This document shows, one piece after another, positions 4,855-5,704 of a stretch of DNA of 5,704 nt; the first letter of the stretch is position 1, and every line of letters begins with the position of its first letter. Source of the stretch: Bacteroidia bacterium (lineage in GTDB: Bacteria > Bacteroidota > Bacteroidia > Chitinophagales > Saprospiraceae); NCBI GenBank assembly GCA_030432855.1, contig JAUILM010000410.1:1-5704 (forward strand). Reading direction: 5' to 3'. The translations under genes were made by a program, and so were the position numbers. The notes beneath the pieces were generated by a model. It was not told where the DNA came from and did not search any database. It worked only from the letters and a program-made list of their open reading frames with translations.

Positions 4855-5667
4855 ATGCAAAGAATTCTTGTTCCAACTGATTTTTCTCCAATAGCAGATA
4901 ACGCATTGAATTATGCAATAGAGATCGCGGCTAAATTTAAGAGTGAGATCCTATTGTACCATTGTTATTCCTTCCATAGGAAAATTGACCGTGACTGGAA
5001 TTTCCCCGATGATGAGCAACCATACGTGAAAGATATTGAGCGGAAAATGAATTTCACCAAGGGGAAATTTAGCGAAAAGGTAAAGGAAAAAGGAGTGGTA
5101 CTTAGGACAGGAATTGAAGAAGAGAATGTAACCTCATTATTTACCTGGATGGTTGATAAGTATGGTATTAGTCTGATTGTCATGGGAAGTAAAGGCGTCT
5201 CCGGGTTAGAGAAGATTGTATTCGGAAGTGTTGCTGCTTCGGCCCTCGAAAATGCCCGGGTTCCAGTTTTAGTGGTACCACCTAATTACCCATTTCTTCC
5301 GATAAAGCAGATCATCTTGGCCACAGATTTAAATCAGACCTCTCCCAGCCTTCTGGAACCCCTCAGAAGTTTAGCACTCTCATTTGGTGCTAGAGTGACC
5401 TTCCTGAACGTGGATACAAAGGCAAAGGTTCTATCACCTAAGAAGAATGACCTGGATCTTATGGATGTAGAAACCAGCTTTCTTGAAGTGCCCTTGTCAG
5501 TAAGCGTCAATCAAAGTATAAATACCTTTATAAATCAAAACCAATGCGACCTGCTATGCATGATTAGGAGAAAAAGAGGGTATTTTGAGAGAATTTTTAG
5601 GACAAGTATTTCTAAAACGCAGGTGTACGATAGTGCAGTACCATTGTTAGTTTTTCCCGAAGACTAA
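4855..5667 (+). CDS. Universal stress protein, tandem UspA domains
   Basis: The 270-residue cytoplasmic protein has two Usp domains, the usual size for tandem Usps in Bacteroidota. Domain 1 (1-142) begins MQRILVPTDFS, with the nucleotide-contacting Asp 9 typical of the family. It carries a full G-x2-G-x9-G-S ATP-binding motif (Gly 111, Gly 114, Gly 124, Ser 125), followed by the closing strand VPVLVVP. Domain 2 (about 149-270) begins IKQIILATDL and ends VPLLVFPED, but its glycine motif is replaced by RRKRGYFERIFRTS. It therefore probably does not bind ATP and serves as a dimer or regulatory partner. The reading frame extends to an ATG at 4825, but Usp proteins start right at the first strand. 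The ATG at 4855 also has an A-rich AAAAGA (4843-4848) at suitable distance, so 4855 is preferred. These proteins help survival under starvation or stress; the exact role of this one is not shown by its neighbours. Confidence 0.92.
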   Translation: MQRILVPTDFSPIADNALNYAIEIAAKFKSEILLYHCYSFHRKIDRDWNFPDDEQPYVKDIERKMNFTKGKFSEKVKEKGVVLRTGIEEENVTSLFTWMVDKYGISLIVMGSKGVSGLEKIVFGSVAASALENARVPVLVVPPNYPFLPIKQIILATDLNQTSPSLLEPLRSLALSFGARVTFLNVDTKAKVLSPKKNDLDLMDVETSFLEVPLSVSVNQSINTFINQNQCDLLCMIRRKRGYFERIFRTSISKTQVYDSAVPLLVFPED

Positions 5668-5704
5668 TCATTTCGAGATAAGGGCCATTCAATTTTTAAA
5701 TTGC

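Noticed and set aside
5690..5703. CAATTT/AAATTG inverted repeat after the stress gene as a terminator
   Set aside because: The arms are nearly all A/T with a two-base gap, there is no T run visible after it, and the window ends there.

Overview
The window looks like a stretch of chromosome from a Bacteroidota bacterium, most likely a marine or environmental Saprospiria-like lineage. This is an inference from gene content. It holds a large secreted right-handed beta-helix protein with 'choice-of-anchor Q' type segments, a tandem-domain universal stress protein of the kind common in Bacteroidota, moderate-to-low GC, and start sites preceded by A-rich sequence rather than strong Shine-Dalgarno boxes. 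No rRNA, tRNA, transposase or CRISPR array is visible.

Layout, all genes on the + strand. (1) Bases 1-299 are non-coding and contain hairpin array 1 (about 81-240): three short palindromes of one family in a C/A-rich linker, closed by a different palindrome. (2) 366-1124 encodes a small secreted protein of unknown function with a helical middle, a Pro/Gly hinge and a six-cysteine tail. (3) 1125-1457 is non-coding and contains hairpin array 2 (about 1211-1405), a direct-orientation relative of array 1 with expanded linkers and a canonical G-quadruplex motif on the minus strand. (4) 1458-4526 encodes a 1022-residue secreted beta-helix protein built of two unequal modules plus a C-terminal all-beta-looking domain. 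(5) 4527-4854 is non-coding, with a weak terminator candidate and a perfect 10-bp inverted repeat. (6) 4855-5667 encodes a two-domain UspA-family protein with an intact ATP-binding motif in the first domain only. The last 37 bases hold nothing recognised.

No pathway links the three genes. The two secreted proteins each lie just downstream of a hairpin array, while the cytoplasmic stress protein has none. The arrays are the most unusual part of the window. Their palindromes keep the same fold while the stem bases change in paired fashion, including a paired loss of one base pair. That points to selection on, or propagation through, a folded RNA or single-stranded DNA form. Whether they are REP-like elements moved by a RAYT-type enzyme, or leader-RNA elements of the downstream genes, cannot be decided from this window.
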